Source: Spirosoma utsteinense (GTDB lineage Bacteria; Bacteroidota; Bacteroidia; Cytophagales; Spirosomataceae). Taken from it: a DNA stretch of 64,000 nt. The stretch spans positions 124,001 through 188,000 of the forward strand of contig NZ_VFIA01000001.1 of NCBI RefSeq assembly GCF_014282275.1. Reading direction: 5' to 3'. A model generated the notes under the pieces. That model was not told the DNA's origin. It saw only the letters and a list, made by a program, of their open reading frames with translations, and did not search any database. Shown piece by piece: positions 61,458 to 64,000 of this stretch (positions are counted from its first letter, which is position 1; each line of letters starts with the position of its first letter). Both the position numbers and the translations under genes were made by a program.

Positions 61458-62762
61458 ATGGCTACCCGCAGAACCTTCTTCCGGCAAGCAGCTGGTGCAC
61501 TAACGCTGCCCAGCTTTCTCCCTGAAACGTACACGCTGCCTGTTTCGGTAGGCGATAGCGCCGTAAAGTCGCCGGGCGAATGGGCGCAGGATGAAGATTT
61601 CTGGGCGTGGGTGAAGTCCGAATATACTGTATCGCCCAACCTGCTTAACCTGAACAATGGGGGTGTTTGTCCGCAGCCGAAAGTGGTGCAGGACGCTCAT
61701 ATCCGGTTTTATCAGTACTGCAACGAAGCGCCATCCTACTATATGTGGCGAATTCTGGATCAGGGTCGTGAAGCGCTGCGTGATAAACTGGCCGATCTGG
61801 CCGGTTGCTCGTCGGAAGAAATCGCTATCAACCGCAACGCGACGGAGGGGTTGAATACCGTAATTTTCGGGCTGAACATGAAAGCAGGTGACGAAGTGGT
61901 CCTGACCAAACAGGATTACCCGAACATGCTCAACGCCTGGAAACAGCGGGAGAAACGCGATGGGGTCAAGCTGGTCTACCTGAACCTCGACCTCCCGAGC
62001 GAAAACGACGACGCCATCGTTGAGCAATTTGTAAAAGCATTTACGCCCCGAACGAAGGTGGTTCATATTACGCACCTCATCAATTGGGTTGGGCAGGTGT
62101 TACCCGTCCGGAAGATTGCCGACGAAGCGCACAAACGCGGTATCGAAGTCATTGCCGATGGCGCACACTCCTTTGCCCTTTTCGACTTCAAAATCCCAGA
62201 CCTGGGTTGTGATTATTACGCCACCAGTCTGCACAAATGGCTTTGCGCGCCCTTTGGAAGCGGGATGCTGTATATCCGTCAGAAAAAAATAAAGAACGTC
62301 TGGGCTTTGTTGTCCAACACGGAACCTGATGGGCCGGATATTCGTAAGTTCGAGAGCCTGGGTACCCGTTCGTTTGCCTCGGAAATGGCGATTGGTACGG
62401 CTGTCGACTTCCACAACAGCATTGGAATTGCCCGTAAGTTTGCCCGTGCTCATTACCTCAAAAATTACTGGATGGAGCGTGTTCGGGAACTGCCCGGCGT
62501 AAAGATCCATACCTCGTTCAAGCCCGAGTTCGCCGGTGCGGTAGCCTTGTTCTCCATTGATGGCATGAAGTCCGGTGAGGTGGAAAGCCAGCTGCTGGGT
62601 AAGTATAAAATCCATACCTCGCCCATCGATTGGGAGAATATACACGGTGTTCGGGTAACGCCCCATATCTACCATACTCCCAAAGACCTCGACCGGCTTG
62701 TTGCCGCCATTACGGCCCTGTCGGCGAAGCAGGCTGTAGCCGGTACGTCCAAGAAAAGTTGA
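61458..62762 (+). CDS. Tat-exported class V aminotransferase-like PLP enzyme
   Basis: 434 residues. Twin-arginine signal MATRRTFFRQAAGALTLPSF (RR at 4-5). Fold-I class V aminotransferase: NLNNGGVCPQPKVVQDA, INRNATEGLNTVIFGL (phosphate-binding), VIADGAHSFALFDFKIPDLG (Asp for pyridine N) and Lys260 in SLHKWLCAPFGSG forming the Schiff base. Resembles isopenicillin-N epimerase/cysteine desulfurase-like proteins. Export of a loaded PLP enzyme suggests a periplasmic substrate; none is known. Confidence 0.88.
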   Translation: MATRRTFFRQAAGALTLPSFLPETYTLPVSVGDSAVKSPGEWAQDEDFWAWVKSEYTVSPNLLNLNNGGVCPQPKVVQDAHIRFYQYCNEAPSYYMWRILDQGREALRDKLADLAGCSSEEIAINRNATEGLNTVIFGLNMKAGDEVVLTKQDYPNMLNAWKQREKRDGVKLVYLNLDLPSENDDAIVEQFVKAFTPRTKVVHITHLINWVGQVLPVRKIADEAHKRGIEVIADGAHSFALFDFKIPDLGCDYYATSLHKWLCAPFGSGMLYIRQKKIKNVWALLSNTEPDGPDIRKFESLGTRSFASEMAIGTAVDFHNSIGIARKFARAHYLKNYWMERVRELPGVKIHTSFKPEFAGAVALFSIDGMKSGEVESQLLGKYKIHTSPIDWENIHGVRVTPHIYHTPKDLDRLVAAITALSAKQAVAGTSKKS

Positions 62763-62804
62763 TCCATCGTGACGTTTTGCGACAGTAAAAGACGATGTTC
62801 GTCG

Positions 62805-62827
62805 AAAGGCGGATAGGAACCGCCTTT
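62805..62827 (+). terminator. hairpin after the aminotransferase gene
   Basis: AAAGGCGG (62805-62812) pairs with CCGCCTTT (62820-62827), 7-nt loop. Only a short T-run in the arm itself, so termination strength is uncertain. Confidence 0.5.
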
Positions 62828-62892
62828 GCCGGACTTTGTCTGCTACGCACCGATGCGCGCTAACAGGACCGGTTTAGCCGGTCAGTCACACT

Positions 62893-63867
62893 ATGGATCA
62901 GGTAAAATGGGGTATTATCGGTTGCGGAGACGTCACCGAAGTGAAGAGTGGACCCGCTTTCAGTAAGGTACCAAATTCAACACTGGTGGCGGTTATGCGG
63001 AGAGACGCCGTAAAGGCCGCCGACTATGCCCGGAGACACCAGGTTAGCACCTGGTATGATGATGCCGACGCCCTGATCAACGACCCGGCTGTGAACGCCA
63101 TCTACATTGCTACGCCCCCCGGTAGCCATGCTGAGTATGCCATCCGGGCGATGCGGGCGGGCAAACCCGTTTATGTGGAGAAGCCTATGGCGCTGAACGC
63201 GGCTGAGTGTGAAGCCATGAACCAGGTAAGTCGGGAAACGGGCGTGCCCCTGTTCGTGGCTTTTTATCGCCGGGCTCTAGCGTACTTTTCGGCCGTGAAA
63301 GAGCTGATCGATCAGCAAGTCATTGGCAACATCCGATACGTTCGCGTTGTACTGAACTGGCAGCCGGATGACCGGGAAGTGGGTAGCCAACCCGGCTGGC
63401 GGGTATCGCCTGAGATTTCGGGGGGTGGGCTTCTTCACGATCTGGCATCCCACCAGTTCGATTTTCTGGAATTTGCACTTGGTCCAATCAAGACCGCCAG
63501 CGGTATTGCCCGGAACCAGGCGGGGCTCTATCAGGCCGACGACATGGTTGTGGCGAATTTCGAATTCGAGTCCGGTGTCCTGGGAACCGGTAGCTGGTGC
63601 TTTACCGTGAATAAAGAGCAACGGATCGAAGAGACGCAGTTGATCGGTTCCAAAGGGAAAATCACGTTTTCGTTCTTCGAAAATTTTTTGATCCGGGTAG
63701 AAACGGAAACGGGTTCAGAAGAATACACTATTCCCTTCCCGGCGCATGTTCAACAGCCGTTGATTGAGCAGATCGTGAATGAACTACGGGGTAATGGGAA
63801 ATGCCCCAGCACTGGCGAAACCGGCGCACGGGCCAGTGCTATTCTGGATCAGATAACGGCGCGGTAA
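62893..63867 (+). CDS. Gfo/Idh/MocA-family oxidoreductase
   Basis: 324 residues. N-terminal Rossmann fold VKWGIIGCGDVTEVKSGPAF with AIYIATPPGSHAEYAI; the family's EKP motif is in GKPVYVEKPMALNAAE; the C-terminal sheet domain carries GGGLLHDLASHQFDFLEFAL (His of the active site). NAD(P)-dependent oxidation or reduction of a sugar or inositol-like substrate in the cytoplasm; no signal peptide. Substrate not predictable. Confidence 0.92.
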   Translation: MDQVKWGIIGCGDVTEVKSGPAFSKVPNSTLVAVMRRDAVKAADYARRHQVSTWYDDADALINDPAVNAIYIATPPGSHAEYAIRAMRAGKPVYVEKPMALNAAECEAMNQVSRETGVPLFVAFYRRALAYFSAVKELIDQQVIGNIRYVRVVLNWQPDDREVGSQPGWRVSPEISGGGLLHDLASHQFDFLEFALGPIKTASGIARNQAGLYQADDMVVANFEFESGVLGTGSWCFTVNKEQRIEETQLIGSKGKITFSFFENFLIRVETETGSEEYTIPFPAHVQQPLIEQIVNELRGNGKCPSTGETGARASAILDQITAR

Positions 63868-63873
63868 CTGCGT

Positions 63874-64000
63874 TTATAGCTGGACCCTTCGTCGAGACGA
63901 TCGATACCAGTAGCCTACCGCAACCAGCCAGCCGACCACCCCCCACGCCAGTAGCGGCCAGCCGAACATGATGGCCAGTAAACCGCCGATGAAACCCCAG
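63874..64000 (-). CDS. C-terminal end of a small membrane protein (partial)
   Basis: The last 41 residues of a minus-strand gene are visible before the window edge: hydrophobic, Trp/Gly-rich (WGFIGGLLAIMFGWPLLAWG, then a second short membrane stretch) and ending basic, YRSSRRRVQL. Probable inner-membrane protein; family not recognised. Its stop lies 6 bp from the stop of the convergent oxidoreductase gene. Confidence 0.6.
   Translation of the reverse strand, partial: WGFIGGLLAIMFGWPLLAWGVVGWLVAVGYWYRSSRRRVQL

Overview
The window reads as ordinary chromosome from a Bacteroidota bacterium of the order Cytophagales, most likely a Spirosoma-like member of the Spirosomaceae. This is inferred from protein character, not from any search. 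The clues are a short RpoD of 287 residues, an HU/CCDC81-type protein with a SPOR domain, DUF2452 beside menaquinone genes, an OmpA-free set of barrel and TPR envelope proteins, LytTR two-component genes, start sites without Shine-Dalgarno sequences, and several promoter-like TTG-N19/21-TAnnTTTG signals of the Bacteroidota type. Base composition is moderately GC-rich and even. I saw no rRNA, tRNA, insertion sequence, prophage or CRISPR array.

Layout: 1-3.4 kb is a housekeeping block (rpsO end, pnp, rpoD). 3.6-9.6 kb on the minus strand holds envelope proteins (HU-SPOR, a plugless barrel, a very long TPR protein). 9.7-25.7 kb mixes an M61 peptidase, a cold-shock protein, a GH106-type glycosidase, ketoglutarate-semialdehyde dehydrogenase with a Tat-exported sugar-isomerase-like protein, a threonine dehydratase/GNAT/sorbosone-dehydrogenase run, an ECF sigma factor with an anti-sigma protein that appears to span both membranes, and a triple-repeat PepSY-like lipoprotein. 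25.7-36.1 kb is a transport region: an HAE1-type RND operon, a TetR regulator, and a divergent operon of an ABC-exporter membrane domain without an ATPase domain, a HlyD-type adaptor and a TolC-type channel. 36.1-45.6 kb is mixed metabolism (Nudix, FAD protein, glutaryl-CoA dehydrogenase, aldehyde dehydrogenase, XRE regulator, PNPOx-like, truA, MobA-like, DinB). 45.7-53.4 kb is a heavy-metal CzcCBA-type RND operon next to a LytS/LytTR two-component pair. 53.5-64 kb holds a GH65 maltose phosphorylase, a methyltransferase, menE, a Rieske protein, DUF2452, menB, a Tat-exported class V aminotransferase and a Gfo/Idh/MocA oxidoreductase.

The best leads are: (1) a 27-nt block placed identically, 20 nt upstream of a -7-like element, before both the metal-efflux operon and the neighbouring histidine kinase gene, a strong candidate site for the LytTR regulator; (2) the three-gene secretion operon whose ABC protein stops exactly at the junction with the ATPase domain; (3) the dual-membrane anti-sigma protein; (4) a set of unrelated but unusually long, nearly perfect inverted repeats at gene ends (up to 35 bp perfect, 52 bp with one mismatch), several overlapping stop codons. 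All functional statements come from reading motifs by eye; no alignment or database search was run.
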